From Bacteroidales bacterium UBA5219 (lineage in GTDB: Bacteria; Bacteroidota; Bacteroidia; Bacteroidales; ML635J-15), in assembly GCA_002412425.1 (NCBI GenBank), contig DHVB01000066.1:1-42054 (forward strand): 42,054 nucleotides of DNA. Direction: 5' to 3'. Positions 15,627 to 26,171 of the stretch are shown one piece after another. The position numbers were made by a program, and so were the translations under genes. How positions within the stretch are numbered: the stretch's first letter is position 1; each line of letters opens with the position of its first letter. The notes under the pieces are model-generated. The model ran no database searches. It was given only the letters and a program-made list of their open reading frames with translations, and was not told the DNA's origin.

Positions 15627-18600
15627 ATGATAAAGAGGATTTTTCATAGAATATTTTTAACTTGTTTTTTTGTTGCTGTTTTCTGCTCAGCATTTTCACA
15701 ATTAAATTATGTAGAAAACAAAGGACAATGGAACGAGAAAGTTTTATATAAACTTAGATTAAACGAAGCTGCTCTTTTTCTTGAAGAAAATTGTGTAACT
15801 TGGGCTTTAACCGACCCACATAGTATGGCTCATTCTCACGCTCATCATGGTTGCGAAGAACACAACAACAATTTATTAAAAGATGCACACGCTTATAAAG
15901 TACATTTTGTAGGAGCAAATAAAAATCCGCAAATTCAAGCTCAAAACCCACAATTAGATTATGTAAATTACTTTATTGGTAATAATCCCAAAAACTGGGC
16001 TTCAAATGTAAAACTATACGAAAAAGTCTTATACACAGACATTTATAATCAAATTGATTTATTGTACTATACTCATGAAAAAGGGATTAAATATGACTTC
16101 ATCGTAAAGCCTTCTGGAAATTACAAAGACATAATATTAGAATATGAAGGTGTTGATAATATCAAGATTAAAGACAATCAATTGGTAGTTACAACAAGTG
16201 TAAATGAAGTCATTGAGTTACAGCCTTTTGCTTATCAAATTTTCGATGGCGAAAAAATACCTATTCGTTGTAATTACAAATTAAAGAAAAATAAACTTAG
16301 TTTCTCTTTTCCTAATGGTTTTGATAATTCTCGTGATTTAATAATTGATCCATCTTTAGTTTTTTCAACATATACAGGTTCTACAGGTGATAATTGGGGA
16401 TTTACCGCAACTTGGGACTATAACGACAATGTTTATTCTGGCGGGATTGTTTTTGACATAGGCTATCCAACAAGTACAGGTGCATATCAAATAAATTTTG
16501 CAGGTGGTACAGCACCAATTGCTGGTAGTTCTTTTTATGCAAATGGTTGTGATGTTGGAATTATTAAATATAATGCAAATGGAACTCAACGCCTTTATGC
16601 AACTTATCTTGGTGGGTCTAATGGACAAGAAATGCCTCACAGTCTGATTGTTACTGAAGAAAATGAACTCGTAATTATGGGAACTACTGGTGCCGATGAT
16701 TTTCCTGTGAGTACAAATGCTTTTCAGACCACATTCGCAGGAGGCGACAGTGTAGTTTATGATAATGTTATTGGCTTTAATAATGGAGTTGATATTTTCG
16801 TTACAAAACTTAGCGAAGATGGAACTCAATTACTTGCTAGCACTTACGTAGGTGGCAGTGGTAATGATGGATTAAATTTTAAACCACACATGGCAATACA
16901 CTATGTGTTAATGCACGGAAACGACTCGCTTTATTATAATTATGCTGACGGAGCAAGAGGCGAAGTTATTGTTGATGGTAAAAATAATGTCTATGTAGGC
17001 ACAAATACTTTCTCAACAGACTTTCCTAGCGGAATAAATCCTGGATATCAGACTACAAGCGGTGGAAAACAAGATGGAATTGTTTTTAAACTCAATCCAG
17101 ATTTAAGTCAATTGATTTGGAGTTCATATTTGGGTGGAAACGAAGATGACGCTATTTTTAGTATGGATTTAAGTCCTAACGAAGATGTTTTAGTTACAGG
17201 TGCTACTGTTTCACATAATTTCCCTGTTACTAGTGGTGCTTATAACACTTCCCATAATGGCGGTTCAACCGATGCTTTTGTTTCAAAATTAAACAATATG
17301 GGAAATACGCTCTTAGCTTCATCATATTTTGGCTCTTCTGCTTTTGACAATGCTTATTTTGTAAGGTCTGATAAATTTGGACATATTTTTATTACTGGGC
17401 TCACAAAAGCTCCTGCAAATGCTCTAGTTTATAATGCTACATATAATCACCCAAATAGTGGACAATTTATAAGCAAATTTAATTCAAATTTAAGTTCTTT
17501 GGTTTGGTCAACTCGCTTTGGAACAGATAATGGACGACCAAATATTTCAATTACAGCTTTTGCGGTTGATATTTGCAACCGTATTTATTTAACTGGCTGT
17601 GGCAGAGAATGGGTTTCTTCGCCTTATAATGCTCAATGGGATACGTTTGCTTGGGAAGATGATTATGGAACTAAAGGAATGGAAATAACTGCTGATGCTA
17701 TCCAAACCGAAACAGATGGACAAGATTTTTATGTTATGGTTTTAAGCGAAGACGCTTCGGAATTAGAATATGCAAGCTTTTTTGGCGAATTGCATTATGA
17801 TGGATGTTCGTATTCTGGACACGACCATGTTGACGGTGGCACAAGTCGTTTTGATAAAAAAGGACATATTATTCAATCCGTATGCTCAAGTTGTGGTGCT
17901 TGCCAACAATTTCCAACGGCACCTAATCCCGGAGTTTGGTCTTCTACAAATAATTCTTCAAATTGTAATAACGCAGTTTTTAAAATAAGAATTATAGAAA
18001 ACTTAGCTGACGCAAGCTTCGATCCTGTTCCTGCTGGCTGTGCTCCTTATACTGTAAATTTTCAAAACACTTCGCAAGGAACTAGTTTTTTATGGGATTT
18101 TGGAGACGGTTCGCCAACAAGCACTGCTCTAAATCCAAATCACACTTATACAGTTGGAGGAGAATATACTGTAACTTTAATTGTTGGAGACCCATTAAGT
18201 TGCAACTTTTACGACACTATACAAAGAACATTTTCTGTAATAGAACCTGGGCTTTCTACTTTGCCTGATTTAGAAATTTGTCCCGGACAAAGTATTGTTA
18301 TTGGTCCTGAGGGAAATTATCCAGCAGGAACCACTTTTTCATGGGTTCAAGGCTCTAATTTGAATAATACAACAATTAAAAATCCAGTAGCAACACCAAC
18401 TGAAACAACAGAGTATATATTGATAGCAACAGGAATTTGCGTTGATTCTTTAATACAAACTGTTTCTATTTATGAACCCGATATTGATTTATACGCATCT
18501 GCAGATACAACAATTTGTCCAGGAGGAACTGCTCATTTACATGCCACATCAACTGGAGACGTAGATAGCTGGGCGTGGTCAACAAGTACAAGTTTTAACT

Positions 18601-20639
18601 CAATTTTATCAAATTCACAAAATCTAACCGTAAGCCCAAGTCAAAACACAACCTACTACGTTAGAGTCAAAGAAGATGTTTGCAATACTTTTTTAATAGA
18701 AAGTGTAAATGTTAACGTTCATCAATTCAATTATTCTATTGTTCCTGATCAGATTTTATGTCCTGGCGATGAAACTCACTTAACAATAACAAACAATAAA
18801 CCATCTGATATTTTAACTTATAGCTGGCAACCAAGTTCTACAATTATTAGTGGAGCAAATACAAACTCGCCTTTAGTTAAGCCAACTACACCAACTACAT
18901 ACACTGTTACAATCACAAATCAAATGGGTTGTACTACAACAAACTCTGTTTATGTTGACATTAACAATATTTCTTGGTCTTCTCCAGACTTAACTCACAA
19001 TCCTTGCTTTGGAAATTGTCTTGGAACAGCGACAGTTTCAGCTAATGGAATTGCTCCTTATTCTTACGCATGGAGTGGAAATCCAAGTCAAAATGAAACT
19101 GCTTCAAATTTATGTGCAGGAACTTATACAGTTACTGTTACTGATGGAAACAATTGTACTTCTGAAACTTCTGTTACTATAAACCAACCTCCACAACTTT
19201 TAGCAAGTTTTACTAGTGTCCAACACCCCGTTTGCGATGGAATTGGTTATGGTTCTGCAACAGTATATCCAACAGGAGGCACAACTCCATACACATATTC
19301 TTGGTCGAATGGAGGCGGAAGTAATGCAACTAACAACACTTGTTTTACAGGACAAAATTATGTTACAATAACAGATAATAATGGTTGCCAAAGAGTTGAT
19401 TCTGTTTTTATGACTTCTCCTTCAGATTTAACTTCAAGTTTAAGTAATGTTGTTCATATTTCATGCTATGGATTTTGCGATGGAGAAATTCACGCCAGCG
19501 TTAGTTTGGGAACTCCACCCTATTCGTATTTATGGTCAAATGATTCTACGAGTACTTCCATTACTGAACTTTGCCAAGGAGTTTATACATTAACAGTAAT
19601 TGATGCCAACAATTGTGTAACTCATCAATATCAATACATATATGAACCTCCAGAGTTACTGGTAACAACACAAATAAGCGAAGAAATAAAATGCTTTGGT
19701 GAAACTGGTTCTGTCTCAGCTTCTGCAATTGGTGGCACATATCCTTATTCATACAACTGGAGCCAAGGAAGTACACAAACATCTTTAGATAATGTTTCTG
19801 CAGGAATTTATCAAGTTACTGTTTTAGATTATAATAATTGTAAAACTGTTAGTGAAATTGAATTAACTCAACCACCTTTATTAGAAATGAATAATATCGT
19901 AACAAATATGCTGTGTACAGGTGTTTGTAATGGCAGTATTCATACAGAATTGATTGGAGGCACGCCACCTTACTATTATTCGTGGTCAAATGGTTCGCAA
20001 AAAGCAAATATTGAAAACTTATGCGAAGATGAGTATGAACTAACTATAAAAGATAAAAACAATTGTTCATTAACTAGGAATTTCACAATAATAAACCAAG
20101 ATTATATTCCTGATTTATCTGTTGCTGCAAGTGATACAATTATTTATCGCGGACAATCTGTAAATTTACTTGCACTTTCATCAAGTTCAGGGTATTATTT
20201 ATGGGATTATTCAAAATTTTTATCTAATATAGAAATTTCTAATCCTATTGCTACACCTGATGATACAACAATGTTTTATGTTAAATTTACCGATTTGCAT
20301 GGTTGTAGGATTAGAGATTCTATAAAAATTTATGTGAAAGAAGTTATTTGTGGCGATCCTTATATTTACGTTCCAAATGCGTTTACTCCAAATAACGATG
20401 GCAAAAACGACTATTTCAAACCTTACTACCCATATGGTTTAGTTACAGAAGTGTTTTTTGTAGTTTATGATCGTTGGGGAAATATTGTTTTCCAAACAGA
20501 CGAAATATGGACAAAAGGTTGGGACGGAACATATAGAGGAGAAAAACTAACAAGCGATGTATATGTTTACTTTTTACGCGCTCGCTGTTTGAATGGCGAA
20601 GAATATTCTCATAAAGGAAATGTTACATTATTGAGATAA
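15627..20639 (+). CDS. Large T9SS-exported surface protein with PKD, SprB repeats and type B sorting domain
   Basis: A 1670-residue secreted protein. Residues 1-25 are a signal peptide ending in AFSQ. A DUF7948-type N-terminal region follows (YVENKGQWNEKVLYK), then SBBP-like beta-propeller repeats (about 235-760, with recurring STYLGG/SSYLGG-type strands). A PKD domain lies at about 793-870 (FLWDFGDGSPTSTALNP). Two or more Ig-like blocks follow, then five SprB-type repeats starting near 1127, 1194, 1270, 1347 and 1421 (PYSYAWS, PYTYSWSNG, PYSYLWSND, PYSYNWSQG, PYYYSWSNG). The gliding-motility/type B T9SS sorting domain is at about 1575-1670 (VPNAFTPNNDGKNDYF, VYDRWGNIVFQT, GWDGTYRGEKL). It is expected on the cell surface as an adhesin-like fibre. 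A His-rich patch lies at residues 63-82. Its stop codon is one base from the convergent uvrA stop. Confidence 0.92.
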   Translation: MIKRIFHRIFLTCFFVAVFCSAFSQLNYVENKGQWNEKVLYKLRLNEAALFLEENCVTWALTDPHSMAHSHAHHGCEEHNNNLLKDAHAYKVHFVGANKNPQIQAQNPQLDYVNYFIGNNPKNWASNVKLYEKVLYTDIYNQIDLLYYTHEKGIKYDFIVKPSGNYKDIILEYEGVDNIKIKDNQLVVTTSVNEVIELQPFAYQIFDGEKIPIRCNYKLKKNKLSFSFPNGFDNSRDLIIDPSLVFSTYTGSTGDNWGFTATWDYNDNVYSGGIVFDIGYPTSTGAYQINFAGGTAPIAGSSFYANGCDVGIIKYNANGTQRLYATYLGGSNGQEMPHSLIVTEENELVIMGTTGADDFPVSTNAFQTTFAGGDSVVYDNVIGFNNGVDIFVTKLSEDGTQLLASTYVGGSGNDGLNFKPHMAIHYVLMHGNDSLYYNYADGARGEVIVDGKNNVYVGTNTFSTDFPSGINPGYQTTSGGKQDGIVFKLNPDLSQLIWSSYLGGNEDDAIFSMDLSPNEDVLVTGATVSHNFPVTSGAYNTSHNGGSTDAFVSKLNNMGNTLLASSYFGSSAFDNAYFVRSDKFGHIFITGLTKAPANALVYNATYNHPNSGQFISKFNSNLSSLVWSTRFGTDNGRPNISITAFAVDICNRIYLTGCGREWVSSPYNAQWDTFAWEDDYGTKGMEITADAIQTETDGQDFYVMVLSEDASELEYASFFGELHYDGCSYSGHDHVDGGTSRFDKKGHIIQSVCSSCGACQQFPTAPNPGVWSSTNNSSNCNNAVFKIRIIENLADASFDPVPAGCAPYTVNFQNTSQGTSFLWDFGDGSPTSTALNPNHTYTVGGEYTVTLIVGDPLSCNFYDTIQRTFSVIEPGLSTLPDLEICPGQSIVIGPEGNYPAGTTFSWVQGSNLNNTTIKNPVATPTETTEYILIATGICVDSLIQTVSIYEPDIDLYASADTTICPGGTAHLHATSTGDVDSWAWSTSTSFNSILSNSQNLTVSPSQNTTYYVRVKEDVCNTFLIESVNVNVHQFNYSIVPDQILCPGDETHLTITNNKPSDILTYSWQPSSTIISGANTNSPLVKPTTPTTYTVTITNQMGCTTTNSVYVDINNISWSSPDLTHNPCFGNCLGTATVSANGIAPYSYAWSGNPSQNETASNLCAGTYTVTVTDGNNCTSETSVTINQPPQLLASFTSVQHPVCDGIGYGSATVYPTGGTTPYTYSWSNGGGSNATNNTCFTGQNYVTITDNNGCQRVDSVFMTSPSDLTSSLSNVVHISCYGFCDGEIHASVSLGTPPYSYLWSNDSTSTSITELCQGVYTLTVIDANNCVTHQYQYIYEPPELLVTTQISEEIKCFGETGSVSASAIGGTYPYSYNWSQGSTQTSLDNVSAGIYQVTVLDYNNCKTVSEIELTQPPLLEMNNIVTNMLCTGVCNGSIHTELIGGTPPYYYSWSNGSQKANIENLCEDEYELTIKDKNNCSLTRNFTIINQDYIPDLSVAASDTIIYRGQSVNLLALSSSSGYYLWDYSKFLSNIEISNPIATPDDTTMFYVKFTDLHGCRIRDSIKIYVKEVICGDPYIYVPNAFTPNNDGKNDYFKPYYPYGLVTEVFFVVYDRWGNIVFQTDEIWTKGWDGTYRGEKLTSDVYVYFLRARCLNGEEYSHKGNVTLLR

Positions 20640-20640
20640 A

Positions 20641-23418
20641 TTATTTTGCTAAACTTTTTCCTGTATAAGTTCCCGAAAGTTTCAAGTCTTCTGGTGTTCC
20701 TTCAAAAACTATTTCACCACCTTTATCGCCACCCTCTGGACCTAAATCAATTATCCAATCTGCAAACCTAATTACTTCTGGATTATGTTCCACAATAATA
20801 AGAGTATGTCCTTTGGCTCGCATTTTTTCAAAAGCTAATAAAAGTTTCCCAATATCATAAAAATGAAGCCCAGTAGTTGGTTCGTCAAAAACAAAAATTG
20901 TTGGATTTGCTTTTTCCATACTCAAATAACTTGCAAGTTTTATTCTTTGACTTTCGCCACCACTCAAAGTATTAGAAGATTGTCCAAGTTTTACATATCC
21001 CAAACCAACATCTAAATAATTTTGTAATAAACTTGCAATTTTCTTTTCTGTAGCTTTATTTTCCGAGCCAAAAAACTCAACAGCTTCACTAATAGGCATT
21101 TCTAAAATATCATAAATATTTTTGCCCTTATATTTTACTTCTAAAATATCTTCTTTAAATTTTTTGCCATTACATGCATCGCAGACTAAATGAACATCAG
21201 CCATAAACTGCATTCCGACAGTAATTTCGCCTTCACCAAGACAAGTTTCGCAACGTCCACCAGCAACATTAAAAGAAAAGTGAGAAGCTTTATATCCATT
21301 TGCTTTAGCATGACGTTGTTCTGCAAAAAGTTTGCGAATTTCATTATAAGCTTTTATGTAAGTTGCTGGATTTGAACGCGATGACTTTCCAATAGGATTT
21401 TGGTCAACATATTCTATATCGCTACAAAGTTTGTAATCGCCAGCAAGACTTTCATGCTCTCCAGTTCTATCAGCAAAATGTCCCAATTGTTTTTTCAAAG
21501 CTGGATATAAAATTCCTTTTACTAAACTTGATTTTCCAGAACCGCTTACACCAGTTACGACAGTAATTACACCAAGAGGAAATTTGACGTTAATATTTTT
21601 TAAATTATTATGTCTGGCTCCAATAATTTCAATATAATTTCTCCACTGACTAGGTTTTTCGCGAATTGGATTTTTTAATTCTCCTTTTAAATACTTGGCA
21701 GTAAGCGTATTACTTGACTGCAACATTTTTTTCACATCTCCAGCAAAAACCACTTCACCCCCATTTTCGCCAGCATAAGGACCAATGTCGATAATATAAT
21801 CAGCAGCTCTAATTATTTCTTCATCATGTTCAACAACAACAACTGTATTTCCTCTGTCGCGTAAATTTTTTAAAACTTTTATTAATCTTTGTGTATCCCG
21901 CGAATGAAGACCAATACTTGGTTCGTCTAAAACATAAAGCGATCCTACCAAACCAGAACCAAAAATTGTAGCTAAATTAATTCTTTGCGATTCACCACCC
22001 GAAAGAGTTGAAGAAAGACGATTTAATGTTAAATACGGCAATCCCACATCAAGCACAGAATCTATTCTTAAAGTAATTTCTTCAAGTAAGCGTGAAGCTG
22101 TTTCCTTTTCTACTTTTGAGAGTTTTAAATTTTTGAAAAAAACTTTTAATTCTTCAAAACTCATATCTATAAGGTCGCCAATGGAATGATTATTTATTTT
22201 TACATAAAAAGCTTCTTTTTTAAGCCTTTTGCCTTTACATTCTGTACAGTTAGTTTTCCCTCTAAATCTGGAAATCATAACCCTATATTGTATCTTATGC
22301 TTTTGAGATTCCAAAAAACTAAAAAAATCATTTATTCCATAAACCGCATCATTCCCATTCCATAAAAAATCTTTTTCTTTTTCGCTCAATTGATAATATG
22401 GACGATGAATTGGAAAATTAAATTTGCCAGCCCGTAAAATAAATTCTTTTTTCCATTGTTGCATCACATCGCCTTTCCAACAAGCAACAGCTCCTTCGTA
22501 AACCGACAAAGTTTTGTTAGGAATAACTAAATCTTCATCAATACCAAGAATTTTACCAAAGCCTTCGCAAAGCGGACATGCACCAAGAGGATTGTTAAAA
22601 CTAAATAAATGCTCGTGAGGAATTTCAAATTTAATTCCATCAGCTTCAAAATGATTAGAAAATTTTGAAACTTTATTTTTGTCTTCACCTAAAATAATTA
22701 CTTTACATTCATAATTTCCCTCAAAAAAAGCAGTTTGAACAGAATCAGCAATTCTTGCATACAAATCATCATTTTTACGAATAACTAAACGGTCAATTAT
22801 AATATCTATTTCTTTAGAAATTCCTTTGCAATTTTCATTTAATACATCTTCAGTTTTGACAAGTTTATCGTTGCAGTAAACTCTTGCATAACCTTGTTTT
22901 TCGAGCAATGCAAGTTGTTCTGTCTTACTCATTTCTGAATTAAATTTGTAAGTAAAACTAATCAAAACTCTAGTTCCATCTTCTTGATTAACAATAAACT
23001 CGACAACATCTGCAACATTGTGCTTTTTCACTTCTTTCCCCGAAATTGGCGAAATGGTTTTTCCTATTCTTGCAAATAAAAGTTTTAAATATTCATAAAT
23101 TTCTGTGCTTGTTCCAACAGTAGAGCGAGGATTTCGTGTATTTACTTTTTGTTGAATTGCAATAGCTGGCGGAATTCCATCAATAAAATCAACTTCAGGC
23201 TTGTTCATTCTACCTAAAAACTGGCGAGCATAAGATGATAAACTTTCAACATAGCGTCTTTGCCCTTCTGCAAAAATTGTATCAAAAGCTAAAGACGACT
23301 TACCAGAACCAGATAAACCTGTTATCACAACCAATTTATCGTGTGGTATTTCCACATCAATATTTTTTAAGTTATTGACTCTTACGCCTCTAAGTGATAT
23401 TTTATTTGTGTTTTGCAT
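20641..23418 (-). CDS. uvrA: Excinuclease ABC subunit UvrA
   Basis: A 925-residue UvrA of normal length with two ABC modules. The first Walker A is GLSGSGKSS at 34-42 and the second GVSGSGKSS near 624. Both signature motifs (LSGGESQRI) and both Walker B strands (YVLDEPSIGLH, FVFDEPTTGLH) are present. The CxxC pairs of the zinc modules are visible (CPLC/CTEC and CETC/CDAC). The UvrB-binding and insertion region after the first Walker A (LLEKQGYARV, IIIDRLVIRKNDDL) is present, favouring the canonical damage-sensing UvrA over the shortened UvrA2 type. With UvrB it finds bulky DNA lesions. The ATG at 23418 is preferred to the TTG one codon earlier. It is the last gene of the minus-strand run, 65 bases after comEC. 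Confidence 0.96.
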   Translation of the reverse strand: MQNTNKISLRGVRVNNLKNIDVEIPHDKLVVITGLSGSGKSSLAFDTIFAEGQRRYVESLSSYARQFLGRMNKPEVDFIDGIPPAIAIQQKVNTRNPRSTVGTSTEIYEYLKLLFARIGKTISPISGKEVKKHNVADVVEFIVNQEDGTRVLISFTYKFNSEMSKTEQLALLEKQGYARVYCNDKLVKTEDVLNENCKGISKEIDIIIDRLVIRKNDDLYARIADSVQTAFFEGNYECKVIILGEDKNKVSKFSNHFEADGIKFEIPHEHLFSFNNPLGACPLCEGFGKILGIDEDLVIPNKTLSVYEGAVACWKGDVMQQWKKEFILRAGKFNFPIHRPYYQLSEKEKDFLWNGNDAVYGINDFFSFLESQKHKIQYRVMISRFRGKTNCTECKGKRLKKEAFYVKINNHSIGDLIDMSFEELKVFFKNLKLSKVEKETASRLLEEITLRIDSVLDVGLPYLTLNRLSSTLSGGESQRINLATIFGSGLVGSLYVLDEPSIGLHSRDTQRLIKVLKNLRDRGNTVVVVEHDEEIIRAADYIIDIGPYAGENGGEVVFAGDVKKMLQSSNTLTAKYLKGELKNPIREKPSQWRNYIEIIGARHNNLKNINVKFPLGVITVVTGVSGSGKSSLVKGILYPALKKQLGHFADRTGEHESLAGDYKLCSDIEYVDQNPIGKSSRSNPATYIKAYNEIRKLFAEQRHAKANGYKASHFSFNVAGGRCETCLGEGEITVGMQFMADVHLVCDACNGKKFKEDILEVKYKGKNIYDILEMPISEAVEFFGSENKATEKKIASLLQNYLDVGLGYVKLGQSSNTLSGGESQRIKLASYLSMEKANPTIFVFDEPTTGLHFYDIGKLLLAFEKMRAKGHTLIIVEHNPEVIRFADWIIDLGPEGGDKGGEIVFEGTPEDLKLSGTYTGKSLAK

Positions 23419-23483
23419 CAAAAAAATTTAAGTCCAAAGAACGGAAAAATTAAGGAATTTTAAAAATGTTTATTAGCCTCTTT

Positions 23484-25622
23484 TCATTCTATTTTCAAAA
23501 CAAAAGCTCCCTGTTCTCTAATATCAAATAATTTATAATTTAAGTCTTTATTTTCGGCTATCCATTTTTCTGTTTTATTTTTATAATTTGATGCGTCAAT
23601 TATAATTTCATCGAAATTAAAAAATTCAGCAATTTCAGATAATTTTATTTCTGGATTATTTGATAATACAATATAATCAGTATCTAACTTTTTAAATTCC
23701 TCATCGGATTTCAACATTTTAAAATTATCGTTCAAGACATAAATTCTTAAACCTGAAAAATATATAAAGTTATTTTTATAGAAAATTTCTGAATCTGAAA
23801 TTGAAAGCAGATTTGTTAAAAATAAATTACTCTTGGAGCTTATATCAACATACTTTTGATGTTCCAAACCTTTTTTCAACCAATTATTTTTGGCAGTATA
23901 TTCAATATTTTGTTCAAGTTCATCGTCTAAGGAAGCAAAAACTATATTTTTCTTAGCATTTACAATATTTATAACTGTGTTTTTATTCATATTATAAACG
24001 ATAAAATATTTTTGCTTAGAACTTTCTATATCTTTAAACAAGCCAATTGTAAGAAAAATTATTATAAAACTTATAGCACAAACCAAATGTCGATATAGCT
24101 TAGTTTGGAAGAAAAACAGAAAAACAAAAATTATAATTAAATACAGCAAAATTAATTGAGGTAAATTTATATAAATATCATTTGTTACCGAAAATGGCAG
24201 ACTTTCTATGCCCAAAGCACAATAATTCATTGCTTTTATGACATAGACTAAAATTTTTGCAATAAAAGCAGACAAAAACGGAATAAATGACACAGCAAAA
24301 AGTGTAATAATCAACCAAATAGCAATGGTTGAAATTGGAATAAGTAAATAATTTGTTATTAAAAAATAATTTGAAAATTGATGAAAATAATACATTCCTA
24401 AAGGTGCTGTAACTATTTGAGCAGCAAGCGATACTGCCGTCATAGACCAAATGCTATCAATTATTTTATTTTTAGGTTTAAATATTTCGTAAATAGGTTT
24501 GTAAAGCAAAATTATTCCTATTACCGCTATATATGAAAGTTGAAATCCTAGATTGAGTAAATTGTATGGATTTATTAAAAGCAAAATAAATGCAGAAGCA
24601 GCAATTGCATTTAATGAAGATGATTTATGCTTTTGTATATTTCCTAACGCAGCTACCGAGAACATAAGTGCAGCACGCGAAACCGAAGGCGACAAGCCTG
24701 TTAAAAAAGCATAAGCCCAAACTAATATTATTGATAAAAATATTTTAGGAATACGTAATTTTTTAGATTTTAAAAAAGATAAAAGAAAAGTTATTACTCC
24801 GTAAACAATCCCAACATGCATACCTGAAACTGCCAAAATATGCATTGCTCCCGACGAAGAATAAGCATGACGCAATTCATCACTCAAACTATCTTGATAG
24901 CCTAAAGCAAGAGCTGAAACCACAGCCAATTCATCATCGTGTAAATTATTTGCTTTTAATAAATCTATTAGCTTAGTTCTAAATCTTGAAAACCTATATT
25001 GAAGTTTTATATTTTTGTTTTCTTTTAAGATTTTCCATTCAGAACTGCTTAAATAATCTGTACTTAGAATTAAGCTATAGCTCAAATATTTTTTATAATC
25101 AAATTCTTCGGGATTGCCTTTATTTCCAATTTCTTGCAAATCAGGACTAAAAATCAATTTATCTCCAACTTTCAAACTATTTACATCTTCATTATTTTCA
25201 ATGTATAAAATTGTACTTCCATTTGTTTCTAACCATTGGTCTTGACTTTTCAATGCAATTATATTTAGCTCAACTTTTGTTGAAGCTTCCATAATTTTTG
25301 GCTCTTTATTAATTACGCCAATTAAATTGCCTTGTTTATTTGAACTTAAATTTTCAACTGCTTTTTCATTAAGCGATTGAGTTAGAAACATTCCCGAAGA
25401 TATGAAAATCAAATTTATAAGAACTCCATTTATCCAAATTCTTGAAAATTTTCTTTCCATCAATGCAAATACTACAAAAGCAAGTGTAGATACAACAAAA
25501 ATTGACAAGCTAATAACTGAAGAAAAAGTAAAATTTATACTTATTATAATACCTATGATAAAAGGGATTACAATCCTTATAAATGGATTTTTACGAAGGT
25601 TTGTTATCAATATGTCGTACAT
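23484..25622 (-). CDS. comEC: ComEC/Rec2-family DNA uptake channel
   Basis: A 712-residue membrane protein. The N-terminal helices are followed by a DUF4131-like soluble domain (about 60-200). The competence domain (about 235-500) holds ALALGYQDSLSDELRHAYSS and AVSGMHVGIVYG, and many transmembrane helices follow. It is expected to pass single-stranded DNA across the inner membrane during natural transformation. The last 180 residues correspond to the beta-lactamase-like domain of larger ComEC proteins but show no HxHxDH metal motif, as is common in Bacteroidota homologues. The gene starts 9 bases after the TPR lipoprotein gene ends, so they are co-transcribed. The domain is fully open with no frameshift. 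Confidence 0.9.
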   Translation of the reverse strand: MYDILITNLRKNPFIRIVIPFIIGIIISINFTFSSVISLSIFVVSTLAFVVFALMERKFSRIWINGVLINLIFISSGMFLTQSLNEKAVENLSSNKQGNLIGVINKEPKIMEASTKVELNIIALKSQDQWLETNGSTILYIENNEDVNSLKVGDKLIFSPDLQEIGNKGNPEEFDYKKYLSYSLILSTDYLSSSEWKILKENKNIKLQYRFSRFRTKLIDLLKANNLHDDELAVVSALALGYQDSLSDELRHAYSSSGAMHILAVSGMHVGIVYGVITFLLSFLKSKKLRIPKIFLSIILVWAYAFLTGLSPSVSRAALMFSVAALGNIQKHKSSSLNAIAASAFILLLINPYNLLNLGFQLSYIAVIGIILLYKPIYEIFKPKNKIIDSIWSMTAVSLAAQIVTAPLGMYYFHQFSNYFLITNYLLIPISTIAIWLIITLFAVSFIPFLSAFIAKILVYVIKAMNYCALGIESLPFSVTNDIYINLPQLILLYLIIIFVFLFFFQTKLYRHLVCAISFIIIFLTIGLFKDIESSKQKYFIVYNMNKNTVINIVNAKKNIVFASLDDELEQNIEYTAKNNWLKKGLEHQKYVDISSKSNLFLTNLLSISDSEIFYKNNFIYFSGLRIYVLNDNFKMLKSDEEFKKLDTDYIVLSNNPEIKLSEIAEFFNFDEIIIDASNYKNKTEKWIAENKDLNYKLFDIREQGAFVLKIE

Positions 25623-25631
25623 AGCTTGAGC

Positions 25632-26156
25632 CTACATCGACTGTTGAAACATTTTTATCAATTCCTCATCATCAATTCCTAAAAAAGATATAGCGGCTTC
25701 AGCATCTTGAGCTAAAGAATGTTCGGGATATTGTTCAACTACAATAGAATAATATTTTTCTGCATCTTCAAAATTCTTTAAATAGTTTTCCAAAATAAAA
25801 GCTTTTAAAAAAAGAGTGGCTACATATTTATCATAGTTTTTATAATTATTTTCAATTTCAGTAAGATAATCAATTGAATTTTTAGCTTTGTTAATATTCA
25901 TACTAATTTCAGCAGCTTTAAAAAGGTATTCAGGAGCCAAGCTATCTTGAGGAAATTCATTAGCATATGCTAAATACATAGTTATCAACTCATTAGCCAA
26001 ATCAAGATTAAGGCTGTCAGAACTATATGTTTCCTTTTCTTTTTCTACAATTTGACTTTTTAAATCTTCATTTTTTGTATCAGATTCTGTCTTTGAACCA
26101 CAAGAAAACAATGAACCAACAATAATTATCAGAATAAAAAAACATTTAATTTTCAT
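25632..26156 (-). CDS. TPR-containing lipoprotein
   Basis: A 174-residue lipoprotein. A hydrophobic stretch leads to the lipobox LFSC with the lipid-modified Cys19, followed by a charged linker and three or so helical TPR-type repeats (for example LAPEYLFKAAEISMNI and AEKYYSIVVEQYPEHSLAQDAEAA). The last motif recalls the BamD/YbgF kind of TPR (Y-x(5)-YP-x(5)-A). It is probably anchored in the inner leaflet of the outer membrane, or in the inner membrane, as a scaffold. It is too short for BamD and its partner is unknown. It sits 15 bases after def and 9 before comEC. Confidence 0.7.
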   Translation of the reverse strand: MKIKCFFILIIIVGSLFSCGSKTESDTKNEDLKSQIVEKEKETYSSDSLNLDLANELITMYLAYANEFPQDSLAPEYLFKAAEISMNINKAKNSIDYLTEIENNYKNYDKYVATLFLKAFILENYLKNFEDAEKYYSIVVEQYPEHSLAQDAEAAISFLGIDDEELIKMFQQSM

Positions 26157-26171
26157 AATATTTAGTTTTAA

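Noticed and set aside
16365..16829. 154-residue minus-strand open frame inside the SprB-repeat protein gene
   Set aside because: Ile/Cys/Thr-rich shadow of the plus-strand coding sequence, with no start context or family resemblance; the sense frame has a coherent domain series.
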